A stretch of 64,000 nt of DNA from Glacieibacterium frigidum (GCF_007097155.1 NZ_VJWA01000002.1:1178001-1242000); one strand, 5' to 3'. Numbered from the stretch's first letter, positions 9,665-18,448 are shown. Notes: generated from the sequence alone by a model not told the origin. Made by a program: numbers and translations.

Positions 9665-10251
9665 CGTTCGGCGCGCGTGATCCAGGCGTCGAGATCATGG
9701 ACCGGCAGTGCGCGGCCCTTGAGCGCCCGCCACGTCGCCGCCGCACCCGCGCGGTCGCCGGTCTCGAACTGCGTCAGCCCCAGGAAGAAGGCCGGGTGCG
9801 GACTGTCGGGAGCGAGCGCTGCCGCCCGGTCGAACGCGAGCCGCGAGGCATCGCCGACCCGCCCCGCATGGACCGCGAGGGCATGGCCCAGCCCGATCCA
9901 CAGCTCGACATCGCTTGGGTGGACGTCGATCTCGCCGCGCAGGCCGCGGATCGCCATCGCGCTGCCATCGGCGCGCAGCAGTGCATCGGCGAAGGTCAGC
10001 CACGCCGCCGCAGGGCCGAAGCGCGGCAGGCGCGCCTGGCGCTCGGTCTCGAACAGGGTCCGCGTGCGGTCGATCGGCAGGGCCTGCGGCGGCGCGGCGG
10101 GCAACAGCGGGCGGCCGGTCGCGGCGTAAGCGGACAGGCCCGCGACGAGCGTCACCGCGACGGCGACACGCACGTCGCGCCCCGGGCGCCCGCGCGGCAG
10201 CATCACCGCGAGCGCCGCGGCTGCCGTCAGGATGACGAGGATCGCGATCAT
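9661..10251 (-). CDS. ccmI: CcmI-like TPR protein of cytochrome c maturation
   Basis: CcmI proteins hold apocytochrome c for heme ligation. This 196-residue version has a first membrane helix at 1-17, a second at about 28-45, and a periplasmic tail with TPR-like helices (about 75-190, including FALDRAAALAPDSPHPAFFLGL-type repeats). It is the last gene of the leftward ccm operon, overlapping the short ccmF by four bases. Typical CcmI is longer (about 280-420 residues), so this is a compact form. The label could equally be CcmH/NrfG C-terminal-type TPR protein. Confidence 0.75.
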   Translation of the reverse strand: MIAILVILTAAAALAVMLPRGRPGRDVRVAVAVTLVAGLSAYAATGRPLLPAAPPQALPIDRTRTLFETERQARLPRFGPAAAWLTFADALLRADGSAMAIRGLRGEIDVHPSDVELWIGLGHALAVHAGRVGDASRLAFDRAAALAPDSPHPAFFLGLTQFETGDRAGAAATWRALKGRALPVHDLDAWITRAER

Positions 10252-11099
10252 CGGCGCCCCCGCGCGCGGAGGCCCGCCCAGCCGAGCAGCGCACCCAGCG
10301 CCACGGCAGCCGCCAAGAACGGCCAGACCGTCACGCGCGCGACCGAGACCATGAAGCGCGCGTCACCCATCGGCGGGCCGATTGTCGCGCGCCAGCAGCC
10401 GAGCCCGCTGCACCCCGTGTCGGGAACGCCCGAGGCATGGCGCGGCAGGATCGTCTCGCGCCATTCGGGATGCAGCACGAGGTCGGCGCCGTCGATCGTC
10501 ACCCGCACGTCGCCGACGATGGCAGTCGAATCCTGTCCCCCGACCGGGTTGACCGTGTCGAGCGCCACGCCGTCGGCACGCGCCCCGACAGCGAAGGGCA
10601 TCGCCACGACGGGTGCGGCAGCAGGCAGGCCCAGCGTCGCAAGCCGGTCGCGCCAGACAGAAGCGAAGCCCGCGCCCTCGACCGGCGCCGGATCGAGGCG
10701 CGTGAACGGCGCGGCGATCAGCAGCACCGCATGCAGCGCCACCGACACGCCGCCGATCACGCCGAGGACGGAGCGCGCCGCCCCCCGCCACGCCAGCACC
10801 GCGCCGACCCATGCGACCAGCGCCGCCGCGACCGGCCACACGCCGCCGGGGCGCAGCACCGCAGCCGCAAGACGCAGGCTTTCGGGCAGTGCACTCTGCG
10901 TATTCGCGGCAACCGCGGCAACCGAGAAATCGAGCGACCAGAACAGCCAGGCCAGCCCGCCGAAGATCCACAGCCACAGCCAGCCGACGGCGAGGGCAGT
11001 CGGAACTGTCAGCTCGGGCAGCCGCCACGCCGCGTAGACCTGAAGGACCGCGCACGCACTGGCCAGCCACAACAGGCCGTGCGCGATCTCGGCGATCAC
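10248..11099 (-). CDS. ccmF: CcmF-like protein, internally shortened and lacking the WWD heme-handling domain
   Basis: CcmF normally has about 630-660 residues and joins heme to apocytochrome c. This one has 283. Its N-terminus matches CcmF (MIAEIAHGLLWLA, then DFSVAAVAANTQSALP, which corresponds to the DFTVAYVASNSNSQLP region of E. coli CcmF). The APFTRLDPAPVEG segment matches too. The periplasmic C-terminal part (VRVTIDG, LHPEWRETILPRHASG) and last helix also match. What is missing is the roughly 350-residue middle, including the tryptophan-rich WWD motif and its flanking histidines. The frame is open, keeps the operon's overlaps at both ends and shows no frameshift. It could be a degenerate gene or a split or compact variant. 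Confidence 0.75.
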   Translation of the reverse strand: MIAEIAHGLLWLASACAVLQVYAAWRLPELTVPTALAVGWLWLWIFGGLAWLFWSLDFSVAAVAANTQSALPESLRLAAAVLRPGGVWPVAAALVAWVGAVLAWRGAARSVLGVIGGVSVALHAVLLIAAPFTRLDPAPVEGAGFASVWRDRLATLGLPAAAPVVAMPFAVGARADGVALDTVNPVGGQDSTAIVGDVRVTIDGADLVLHPEWRETILPRHASGVPDTGCSGLGCWRATIGPPMGDARFMVSVARVTVWPFLAAAVALGALLGWAGLRARGRR

Positions 11100-11527
11100 C
11101 CTACCGTGCCGGGCACCTTGTGCAGTGTCCCCGCGACCTCGGGCGGCATGTATTTCTCGTCATGCTTCGCCAGGATCGTGTCGGCGACGAACATGCCGCG
11201 CTCGTCGAAGCGCCCCTCGGCGATGACGCCCTGCCCCTCGCGGAACAGGTCGGGGACGATCCCGGTGTAGCGCACCGGCACGGTCTTGGCATTGTCGGTC
11301 ACCACGAACGCGACCGTCGCCGCGCCGGCATGCGCAACCGAGCCCATCTCGACGAGCCCGCCCAGCCGGATCGCCTCGCCCTTGGCGGGCGGCTTCTTCG
11401 CGACGTCAGACGGCGCGTAGAAATAGGTCGCGCTGTCGCCCAGCGTCGACAGGCCGAGCGCGCCGGCGCCGCCGAGCGCGACCAGCGCGCCGATCGCCAG
11501 GGTCAGTCGCTGATGCTTGGCCTTCAT
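11096..11527 (-). CDS. ccmE: Heme chaperone CcmE
   Basis: CcmE covalently carries heme in the periplasm from CcmC to CcmF. The 143-residue protein has an N-terminal membrane anchor (about 8-27), an OB-fold beta-barrel, and the conserved C-terminal HDEKY. In that motif H122 is the covalent heme attachment residue and Y126 an axial ligand. It overlaps ccmD and the short ccmF by four bases each. All key residues are intact, which argues that heme delivery itself is functional. Confidence 0.95.
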   Translation of the reverse strand: MKAKHQRLTLAIGALVALGGAGALGLSTLGDSATYFYAPSDVAKKPPAKGEAIRLGGLVEMGSVAHAGAATVAFVVTDNAKTVPVRYTGIVPDLFREGQGVIAEGRFDERGMFVADTILAKHDEKYMPPEVAGTLHKVPGTVG

Positions 11528-11652
11528 CGTTTCCTCATCTCATCCGCCGCGCGCTCGGCAGCGCGCATCGCCAGCCAGCTGTGCACAAGCAGCCCGACCA
11601 GCCCGGCGACGGTCAGTACATAGGCCGGGATGATGAACGCAGCGTGGTTCAC
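11524..11652 (-). CDS. ccmD: Small heme exporter protein CcmD
   Basis: CcmD is a single-helix membrane protein that helps release holo-CcmE from the CcmABC complex. This 42-residue product has one hydrophobic segment (about 5-27) followed by a basic and acidic tail (RAAERAADEMRKR). It starts at a GTG whose bases overlap the ccmC stop codon (GTGA). Identity rests on size, topology and position between ccmC and ccmE. Confidence 0.85.
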   Translation of the reverse strand: MNHAAFIIPAYVLTVAGLVGLLVHSWLAMRAAERAADEMRKR

Positions 11653-12368
11653 GCGTGCGCCTCCGCCAGCCGCCGCGAGCGCACCGCGACGCGCGTCGTC
11701 GCAAGCTCGGTGCGCATCCGCATCAGCACGATGCCGGCGAACAACAGGCTGAACCCCGCGACCGACAGCAGCAGTGGCAGCAGCATCTCGGGCGCGATGG
11801 CGTTCTTGGTGACGGTGATGCTCGGCCCCTGGTGGAGGGTATTCCACCACTCGACCGAATATTTGATGATGGGGAGATTGATCGTGCCGACCAGGCTGAG
11901 GATCGCGGCACCCCGCGCCTCGGGCCGGTCGCTCTCTGCCGCCGACAGCGCGAGATAGCCGAGGTAGAGGAACAGCAGCACGAGCATCGAGGTCAGCCGC
12001 GCATCCCACACCCAATAGGTACCCCACGTCGGCTTGCCCCACAGCGACCCCGAGACGAGGCAGATCGCCGTGAACAGTGCGCCCGGCAGCGCGATCGCGC
12101 GCCCCGCGACGTTCGCCAGCGGGTGGCGCCAGACCAGCGCGGTCAGGCTGGCGATCGCGAGCCCAAGATACCCTCCCGACCCCAGCCACGCGGCGGGGAC
12201 ATGGACGTACATGATGCGGACGCTGTCACCCTGCTGATAATCGGGCGGCGACGCGAACAAGCCGATGTAGAGCGCGGCCGCGGTGATGGCCAAGCCGGGC
12301 AGCACCAGCCACGGCGTCACCGCACGCGCGATGCGCAGGAAGCGGGCGGGATTGGCGAAGCGATGCAT
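11649..12368 (-). CDS. ccmC: Heme-handling protein CcmC
   Basis: CcmC presents heme to CcmE. The 239-residue protein has six membrane helices and an intact WWD motif (WGKPTWGTYWVWD, 110-122). Flanking periplasmic histidines are visible at H56 and in the LHQGP segment near residue 182. Length matches the family. This intact WWD protein contrasts with the shortened CcmF downstream. It is preceded by a 26-codon ORF and coupled to ccmD by GTGA. Confidence 0.95.
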   Translation of the reverse strand: MHRFANPARFLRIARAVTPWLVLPGLAITAAALYIGLFASPPDYQQGDSVRIMYVHVPAAWLGSGGYLGLAIASLTALVWRHPLANVAGRAIALPGALFTAICLVSGSLWGKPTWGTYWVWDARLTSMLVLLFLYLGYLALSAAESDRPEARGAAILSLVGTINLPIIKYSVEWWNTLHQGPSITVTKNAIAPEMLLPLLLSVAGFSLLFAGIVLMRMRTELATTRVAVRSRRLAEAHA

Positions 12369-12410
12369 CGGAGGCGCTTTGTAGCAGAGCCGCCGCGCCG
12401 GAACAGCGGC

Positions 12411-12491
12411 TTATTGGCGCGTGCCCAACAGCGGCACGAAGATCGCGATGGCGACGCCGATCACGAGCGCAATGACGATACCCGGTTCCAT
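12411..12491 (-). CDS. 26-residue single-helix membrane peptide between ccmB and ccmC
   Basis: The peptide reads MEPGIVIALVIGVAIAIFVP followed by LLGTRQ, which is essentially one membrane helix with a short polar tail. A strong ribosome-binding sequence, GGAGGGAA, lies five to six bases before the ATG. It sits 42 bases upstream of ccmC and 47 bases after ccmB, in the operon direction. I recognise no family. The strong ribosome-binding site and membrane-helix composition make it more than a chance frame. It might assist the CcmABC complex as CcmD does, but that is inference from position. Confidence 0.6.
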   Translation of the reverse strand: MEPGIVIALVIGVAIAIFVPLLGTRQ

Positions 12492-12538
12492 CGTTCCCTC
12501 CAACGATCGAGGGCCGGTCCATAGCATTTCCGCGCCGT

Positions 12539-13168
12539 TCAATCCATGCCTGCGCGGAGTGCCGCACCGCTGGCGAAGGGCGCGACGGCGACAAGGACGA
12601 GGCTGGCGGCAGCGAGCAGCTTCAATGACCCCGCGCCGCCCCCGACGCCGAAGATCAAGATCGGCAGCGCCAGCGGCAGGACGATCAGCCCGGCCAGCGC
12701 CCCGCCGCCGCGCAGGCCCGCAGTCAGGCTGGCGGCGATCAGCGCGAGTGCCGCGAGCCCCGGCGTACCGAGCGCCAGCCCCAGCGCGACGCGCCTCAGC
12801 ACGGACATGTCGATCCCGAGCAGCACGCCCGCCACCGGCAGCGCGGCGAGCAGCGGCAGCGCGAACCCCAGCCAGTGCGACACCAGCCGCGCCGCCGCCA
12901 CCGTCTCGAGTGCGAGGTCGCGGCTGACCAGCTGGTCGAGCGTGCCGTCCGCCCGGTCGGTCGACACGAGGGTCTCGACCGGCAGGAGCGCGGCGAGGAG
13001 TGCCGCGACCCACAGCACGCCGCCCGCGATGCGCGTCAGCAGCTTGGCGTCCGGCCCGACCGCGAACGGAAAGAGCGCGGCGACAAGGATGAAGAAGATC
13101 ACCGGCACTAGCACCGCCGAGGCGCGCAGCCGGAGCAGCGCGAGGTCGCGCGCGATCAGCGTCAGCAT
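12539..13168 (-). CDS. ccmB: Heme exporter membrane subunit CcmB
   Basis: CcmB is the membrane partner of the CcmA ATPase; CcmABCD releases holo-CcmE. The 209-residue protein has about six hydrophobic helices and the family stretch LLPVETLVSTDRADGTLDQL (about 61-80). The ATG at 13168 shares its A with the ccmA stop codon (TGATG), giving tight coupling. Length is normal for the family. Confidence 0.93.
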   Translation of the reverse strand: MLTLIARDLALLRLRASAVLVPVIFFILVAALFPFAVGPDAKLLTRIAGGVLWVAALLAALLPVETLVSTDRADGTLDQLVSRDLALETVAAARLVSHWLGFALPLLAALPVAGVLLGIDMSVLRRVALGLALGTPGLAALALIAASLTAGLRGGGALAGLIVLPLALPILIFGVGGGAGSLKLLAAASLVLVAVAPFASGAALRAGMD

Positions 13169-13743
13169 CACAGCGTCAGCCGATCGGGCGCATCGACGCC
13201 GATGTCGCCGTGCGTCGCGACGACCACGGCGCCGCCCCCCGCCCGGTGCACTGCGATGGCCGCCGCCAGCAAGCCGAGCGACGCCGTGTCGAGCCCAACC
13301 CCGGGCTCGTCGAGCAGCCACAGCGCCGCCCCGCTGGCGTGGACGCGCGCCAGCGCCGCGCGCCGCCGCTGGCCGCTCGACAGGACATCGACAGGCAGCT
13401 CGGCGAGGGGCGTGAGGTCGAACGCCGCCAGTGCCGCATCGACCGCAGCCGCGGGCCGCCCGTCGAGCCGTGCCCAGTGGAGCAGTTCGCCGCGCAGTCG
13501 CGTGCCGGGCTTCAGCGTCGCATCCGCCCCCAGCCACGCCGTGCCGAAGTCGTTCGCCAGCGTGCCCCCGGCAGGATCGAGCAGCCCGGCGAGAATCCTG
13601 AGCAGGCTCGACTTGCCCGTGCCGTTGGGCCCCTCGACCTGCACCGCGCCGCCGGCGCCAAGCGTGAACGACACGCCTTCGAACACCGTCCGCCCGCCGC
13701 GCACGCAGGCGAGATCGGTCGCAATGAGCTTGGTCCCCGTCAC
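13168..13743 (-). CDS. ccmA: Heme exporter ATP-binding subunit CcmA
   Basis: CcmA is the ATPase of the CcmABCD complex. The 191-residue ABC domain shows Walker A GPNGTGKSS, signature LSSGQRRR, Walker B LWLLDEP and the switch histidine in VVATHGD. I chose the GTG at 13743 because a GAGGGGAG ribosome-binding sequence stands just before it. Longer in-frame starts are open but have no such support. It is the first gene of the leftward ccm operon. Confidence 0.93.
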   Translation of the reverse strand: MTGTKLIATDLACVRGGRTVFEGVSFTLGAGGAVQVEGPNGTGKSSLLRILAGLLDPAGGTLANDFGTAWLGADATLKPGTRLRGELLHWARLDGRPAAAVDAALAAFDLTPLAELPVDVLSSGQRRRAALARVHASGAALWLLDEPGVGLDTASLGLLAAAIAVHRAGGGAVVVATHGDIGVDAPDRLTL

Positions 13744-13797
13744 GCTCCCCTCATAGCCGTCATGCTGGCGCATGCCAGCACCGCGTAAGGGCGCAGG

Positions 13798-14415
13798 ATG
13801 ACACACGCGCCCCCGCGCCCTACATTGCCGCGGATGTCCGAACCTCTCGCTATCCCTCCGAAAGTCTCGACGCCGCTGCGCATCGCGCTCGACTATGGCC
13901 CCCTGCTGGCGTTCTTCGTCGCCAACAAGTTCGCCGGCATCATGTGGGCGACGGGCGTGTTCATGGCATTGATCGTGCTCGCCATCGTCGTGTCGCGCGT
14001 GCTGACCGGCAAGGTGTCGCCGATGCAGTGGGTGACGGGCGCGGTGGTGCTGGGCTTCGGCGGCTTCACTTTGTGGCTCAACGACGCCGAGTTCATCAAG
14101 CTCAAGCCGACGATCATCTATGCCATCTTCGCCATCGTGCTGCTGTTCGGCATGGCGACCAAGCGGCCGCTGCTCAAGCTGGTGCTTCACGACGCCTTCC
14201 CGGCGGTCGATGCCGAGGGGTGGCGCAAGCTGACGCGCAACTGGGCGCTGCTGTTCATCGGCCTGGCGATCGCCAACGAGGTCGCGCGTCGCATGCTGAC
14301 CACTGATCAATGGGTGGATTTCAAGGTCTGGGGCGTCACCGCGCTGACCTTCGCCTTCGCTCTCGCCCAGGCGCCGATCCTGATGCGCCACGCCGAGCAG
14401 CCGCCCAAACCCTAG
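13798..14415 (+). CDS. yciB: YciB/IspZ-type inner-membrane septation protein
   Basis: This is a 205-residue protein with about five to six membrane helices of the YciB (septation protein A) family, which acts in envelope and septum biogenesis. Family hallmarks are ALDYGPLLAFFVANKFAG near the start and the C-terminal NEVARRMLTTDQWVDFKVWG. I start at 13798 because AAGGG lies six to seven bases before that ATG. An ATG at 13834 (193 residues) matches the usual family start but lacks a clear ribosome-binding site. It converges with the DUF3999 gene with a four-base overlap. Confidence 0.85.
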   Translation: MTHAPPRPTLPRMSEPLAIPPKVSTPLRIALDYGPLLAFFVANKFAGIMWATGVFMALIVLAIVVSRVLTGKVSPMQWVTGAVVLGFGGFTLWLNDAEFIKLKPTIIYAIFAIVLLFGMATKRPLLKLVLHDAFPAVDAEGWRKLTRNWALLFIGLAIANEVARRMLTTDQWVDFKVWGVTALTFAFALAQAPILMRHAEQPPKP

Positions 14416-15704
14416 GCCTTGCGCGCCGCCAGCCAGACCAGACCGCCGAGCGCCAGCGTGCCGACGATCAGCAGCGCCCACAGGACCCATGTCCGCTTTT
14501 CGGTCGCCGCCGCCAGCGACGCGACGGTGGCTGCAGGGGCCTGCGCTGTCGCCTGCGGCAGCGCGGCGGAATCGACGCCCGGGGCGCTGGCGGCGAGCGC
14601 GGCGACGGGCAGATAGGCGGCACTCAGCCCCGCCTGCCCCGCCGCGAGCGTGTACGGCGCACGGCCGGTCAGCAGCACGGCGACCTCACGCGGCGCGAAG
14701 ACGAGTTGCACCCCCGGGACGCTCGCGAAGCCCGAAGTGCGCGCGTCGGCCTCGACGCGGATCTGGCGGTAGCTGTCAGACAGCGTAATCGCGGCGCCGG
14801 TCCGCGCGGCAAGGCGGTACGCCGTGCCCTCGCCGATCGGCACCCACGCCTGCTCGTCGTTGTCGCGCCCGAAGATGCGCAGCGGGACCAGGCCGTCGGC
14901 GGCAGGCACGACGCGCAACACGGCGACAGGCGTCGCGAAGGGCAGGGTCAGGCGCAGGTCGTGCGCGTCGACCAGCGTCGCGCCGGTCAGTGTCGCGACG
15001 ACCCTCGACTCGGCCGCGGTGCCGGTCGTCGTCAGCGCCGCCCCGGTGACCTGCACCGGCGCGAGCAGCGGCGTCGTGGCGCTCCAGGTGATGCGGATGT
15101 AGCGTTCGACGGGGCCGTCCAGCGGCAGCTTCGCCTGTGCCGCTGCGCCGGGCGCGCGATAGACGACGCTCTCGCCCAGCGGCCACCACGCGCGCAGATC
15201 GGCGCTGCTTTCGACGCGCAGCGTCACCGGCTGGCGCGGCGGCGCGTCGACGTCGAGCGTCAGCAGCGTCGCCGGGCCCTTCGCGGCGCTGGTATCGAGC
15301 AGCACGCCGAGCAGCACCGCGCCCGCCGAGGGCGCGACATTGCCGTCGACCCGCACGACGCGCGATGTCCCCGCGGGGTCGACGCGCAGGCTGACTCCGG
15401 TGACCGTCAGCGCCCCCGGCGCCCCGAGGATCGGCAGCGGCGCGAGGCTGGTGGTGCGCGTCGCCAGCACGGGGGCTCGCGCATCAAGCAGCGCGATCGG
15501 CTGCGGCCGCCCGTCCGCATCGAGGATGCGCAGGTCGGCAAACCCCGGCTCCTGCAGTCGCACCAGCGCCGCGGCAGGGAGTTCGAGGCGCTGCAGCGGC
15601 CCGCCGGGTGCCGCGGTCACCGGTGTCCGCGACGCGAACGCCTCCTGCGCCGCGGCGACCGCGGGCGACAGCGCCAGCACGGCCCAGAGGATCAGGCGGA
15701 TCAT
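14412..15704 (-). CDS. DUF3999 family periplasmic protein
   Basis: This 430-residue protein has a signal peptide (about 1-19, ending AAAQ), a long beta-rich periplasmic region and a single C-terminal membrane helix followed by a short basic tail (ARKA). DUF3999 proteins are regularly encoded beside DUF2339 membrane proteins, as here, where its ATG overlaps the DUF2339 stop codon. The biochemical function is not established. The pairing suggests an envelope complex in which this protein is the periplasmic partner. Confidence 0.85.
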   Translation of the reverse strand: MIRLILWAVLALSPAVAAAQEAFASRTPVTAAPGGPLQRLELPAAALVRLQEPGFADLRILDADGRPQPIALLDARAPVLATRTTSLAPLPILGAPGALTVTGVSLRVDPAGTSRVVRVDGNVAPSAGAVLLGVLLDTSAAKGPATLLTLDVDAPPRQPVTLRVESSADLRAWWPLGESVVYRAPGAAAQAKLPLDGPVERYIRITWSATTPLLAPVQVTGAALTTTGTAAESRVVATLTGATLVDAHDLRLTLPFATPVAVLRVVPAADGLVPLRIFGRDNDEQAWVPIGEGTAYRLAARTGAAITLSDSYRQIRVEADARTSGFASVPGVQLVFAPREVAVLLTGRAPYTLAAGQAGLSAAYLPVAALAASAPGVDSAALPQATAQAPAATVASLAAATEKRTWVLWALLIVGTLALGGLVWLAARKA

Positions 15705-18448
15705 GCCGGTGCGCCTTCGTCGCGCGCTGGCGGGAGCGGCGCGAAATAGCCCATGACGAGCATCAGCAGGCCGACCGCCATGAAGGTGACGACGCGCTCG
15801 CCGCCGCCGGCGTTCGCGAGGTCGATCAGCAGCAGCTTGACGACGACCAACGCGAGCAGCGCCGCGCCGACGAGCCACAGCCTCCGCTCCATCCGCCGGT
15901 GCGCGACGAGCATCAGCCCGAGCGCGAGCAGCGTCCACAGAATCGCGAGACCCGTCTGCACGGTGAAGCTGTCGATCATCGCGTCGGCGGTCCAGTCGAC
16001 CCCCAGATAATGATGCGCGATGCGCAGCCAGACGGTGTTCACCACGACGAAGGCGAGAAGCGCCAGCGGCGCGAGCGCGGTCGGTGCGGTGATCGCCCCC
16101 GCCCCGGTCGGCTGGGCCGCGACCAGCGCGCGCCGCCATAGCCACAACGCGGCAAGGCCGAGCGCCAGCGTCAGCTCGAGCGGGTTGAGCAGCGGCAGAT
16201 AGGGCAAGGGCGCGGCCCGGCCCGGATCGCTCAGCGCGGCCGTCAGTACGCCGAGGAAGACCAGCGCCGCGAGCGGTGCCGCCGCGACCCAGAAATAGGC
16301 GGTCGCATGCGCCCCGAACGGCCAGGCCGCGCGCCCACGGGTCGCGGTCAGCGCCAGCAGGACGAGGGTCGCGCTGAGCAGGAACACCACGCCCGCCCAT
16401 GACGTGCCCCACAGCGCGGCACGGTCGATGCCGAGCCACAGGCAGTCGGCGAGCCCCAGAGTCAGCAGCCACACGGTGCCGACATGCGCGGCGCGCTGCC
16501 ACGCAGGCGGCGTGTCGCCCGCGCGGTCGGCGGCGCGCAGGAGCGCGACGTGAACCCCGATCGCTGCGCCCCATAGCGCGAAGTCGGGGGACAGCAGGAC
16601 GTGGCGGCCCGCCACGATCTGCCCGATCAGGGTTACGACGATCGGCACCAGCGTGACGCGCGCCGGCCAGGTCGCGACGCGCCAGTCGAGGCGGCGGCCC
16701 GCCACGGCGGCGATCCCTGCGCTCGCGACATAGGCGAGCATGACGAGCAGCGGCTGGATCGCCGGGCCGAACACCGGGAGGGGGCCCTCGCCGGCGACCA
16801 CCGGCGGCAGGGTTCGCACCGCCTCGAGCGCCCAGGCGAGCCACCAAAAGGCGAAGCCGGCGACGAAGACGGGCGCGCCGAGATGGTCCTCGACCTCAGC
16901 CCAGCTGCGCGCGAAGCGGCCCTCGCCCTTTGGCAGCGCGCGCCGCAGCCACCACGCGGTCGCGAGCAGCGGCAGCGCGATCAGCATCGCGGCGAGGAAG
17001 GTCGCGTTGAAGATCGGCAGCGCGCCGATTGTGCCGTCGAGAGTCGACACGAAGACCAGCGCCGCGACCGCCTGCAGCGCGAGGCCGAACGCGCGCGGCA
17101 GCCAGCGCGCCTGGCGCATGCCGACCCAGAACGCCGCCGCGCCCTCCAGCGCCCACGCCGACGAGGTCCAGCGCGCACCGAGCGCCAGGGGGATCGCCAG
17201 TGTCGCGAAGCCGACGCCGATGGCGATCAGGCTGTCGCGCAGCAGGACGTTCTGCGCATAGCCGCGCCGCCGCGCGAACACCGCGAGCCCGAGATACACC
17301 GCTCCGAAGCCGAGGGCCGAGAAGGCGCTGCCGAACTCGATATGGCGGACCAGCCCGACCTGCAGCCCGAATCCGGCGAGCGCGGGGCCGAACAACAGGG
17401 TCGAGTCGACGACGCTGCCCAGCGGCCCTTCGGCGCGGCGCGAGTACAGCATCGCGGCGGCGATGTAGATGAGCACGAAGGTGATCAGGAACGCCTGCGA
17501 GGTCGCATACTGGTCGGGGTCGTAGCGCAGGATTCCCCAGGCGGTCGCGACGCCGAAGGTCGCGAAGAAGCCGACGAGGTTGACCAGCCGCCACGCGCGG
17601 CGCTGCGCGATGAACAGCACCGCGAGGTTGAGGATGGTGTAATAGCCGAACAGCACGACGCTGCTGCCCTCGCCGGTCGACAGCAGCACGGGCACCGCGA
17701 AGCCGCCGAGGAACGCCGCCACCGCCAGCCCCTGCGCGTTCTGCAGCAGCGCCAGCGCGCAGGCGAGCGCGCACACCACGATCATCAGGCCGAACGCGGG
17801 CAGCGGCGGCAGCACGTCGAACAGGCGCGTCGCGGCGAAGATCGTCAGGTAGATCGCCGCGACCCCGGTGCCCTGCAGCGCCAGCGCAAAGGTCGGGCGA
17901 ATGTGCCGCCGCGAGAAGCCGACGCCGAGCAGCGCCATGCCGACGACCATGATGATCGCCAGCCGCAGCTCGATCGGGAACAGCGCATGCTGCGCCGCGA
18001 AGCGCGCCAGGAAGGCGAGGCCGATGAACAGGATCACGAGCCCGGCACGGACGATGGTGTTGCCGCCGAGCAGCCAGTCGCGCGCCGCGGCGACCGCGGT
18101 CTCGACGAAGTTTGGCTTGGTCGGCTCCGCAGGCTCGTCGGGGACCCGGGCGGCCCAGGGTGCGAGGATCGCCGGGCGAGACTCGGGCGCGGGCTCGGGT
18201 TCGCGCGCGACATCCTCGACCGGCTCGGGCGGCGGCGCCGGCGCGGCAATGGTCGTCGGCGGCAGGTAGCGCGCGGCAACGGGCGTGTTCGCGGCCTCGA
18301 TGGCGCGCGCGATCTCCTTGCGCACTGCGGTGCGCAGCCCAAGCCCCGCGAGCGCGCCGAACAGCGCGCCGAGCAACAGCCCGATCTGGTCGAACTCGGC
18401 CAGGACCCACCCGGCCACCGCACCGCACACACCCGCCCACACAATCAT
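15701..18448 (-). CDS. DUF2339 large polytopic membrane protein
   Basis: This is a 915-residue protein. After a first helix and a proline/glutamate-rich linker (about 60-110), it continues as roughly two dozen hydrophobic helices from about residue 125 to the end (PTFALALQGTGVAAIYLTIF and similar family motifs). It belongs to the DUF2339 family, which has no established function and is partnered by DUF3999 proteins. The 206 bases between it and the GH19 gene hold no other recognisable feature apart from a TTGACA hexamer at 18534 without a convincing -10 element. Confidence 0.85.
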   Translation of the reverse strand: MIVWAGVCGAVAGWVLAEFDQIGLLLGALFGALAGLGLRTAVRKEIARAIEAANTPVAARYLPPTTIAAPAPPPEPVEDVAREPEPAPESRPAILAPWAARVPDEPAEPTKPNFVETAVAAARDWLLGGNTIVRAGLVILFIGLAFLARFAAQHALFPIELRLAIIMVVGMALLGVGFSRRHIRPTFALALQGTGVAAIYLTIFAATRLFDVLPPLPAFGLMIVVCALACALALLQNAQGLAVAAFLGGFAVPVLLSTGEGSSVVLFGYYTILNLAVLFIAQRRAWRLVNLVGFFATFGVATAWGILRYDPDQYATSQAFLITFVLIYIAAAMLYSRRAEGPLGSVVDSTLLFGPALAGFGLQVGLVRHIEFGSAFSALGFGAVYLGLAVFARRRGYAQNVLLRDSLIAIGVGFATLAIPLALGARWTSSAWALEGAAAFWVGMRQARWLPRAFGLALQAVAALVFVSTLDGTIGALPIFNATFLAAMLIALPLLATAWWLRRALPKGEGRFARSWAEVEDHLGAPVFVAGFAFWWLAWALEAVRTLPPVVAGEGPLPVFGPAIQPLLVMLAYVASAGIAAVAGRRLDWRVATWPARVTLVPIVVTLIGQIVAGRHVLLSPDFALWGAAIGVHVALLRAADRAGDTPPAWQRAAHVGTVWLLTLGLADCLWLGIDRAALWGTSWAGVVFLLSATLVLLALTATRGRAAWPFGAHATAYFWVAAAPLAALVFLGVLTAALSDPGRAAPLPYLPLLNPLELTLALGLAALWLWRRALVAAQPTGAGAITAPTALAPLALLAFVVVNTVWLRIAHHYLGVDWTADAMIDSFTVQTGLAILWTLLALGLMLVAHRRMERRLWLVGAALLALVVVKLLLIDLANAGGGERVVTFMAVGLLMLVMGYFAPLPPARDEGAPA

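Noticed and set aside
14415-14425. CCTAGG near the end of yciB as a third copy of the AACCTAGGTT operator
   Set aside because: Flanking bases do not extend the palindrome (ACCCTAGGCC), and it sits between two convergent gene ends.
13168-14490. Long N-terminal extension of ccmA
   Set aside because: It would overlap the yciB gene antisense. The ABC domain begins a few residues after the GTG at 13743, which has its own ribosome-binding site.
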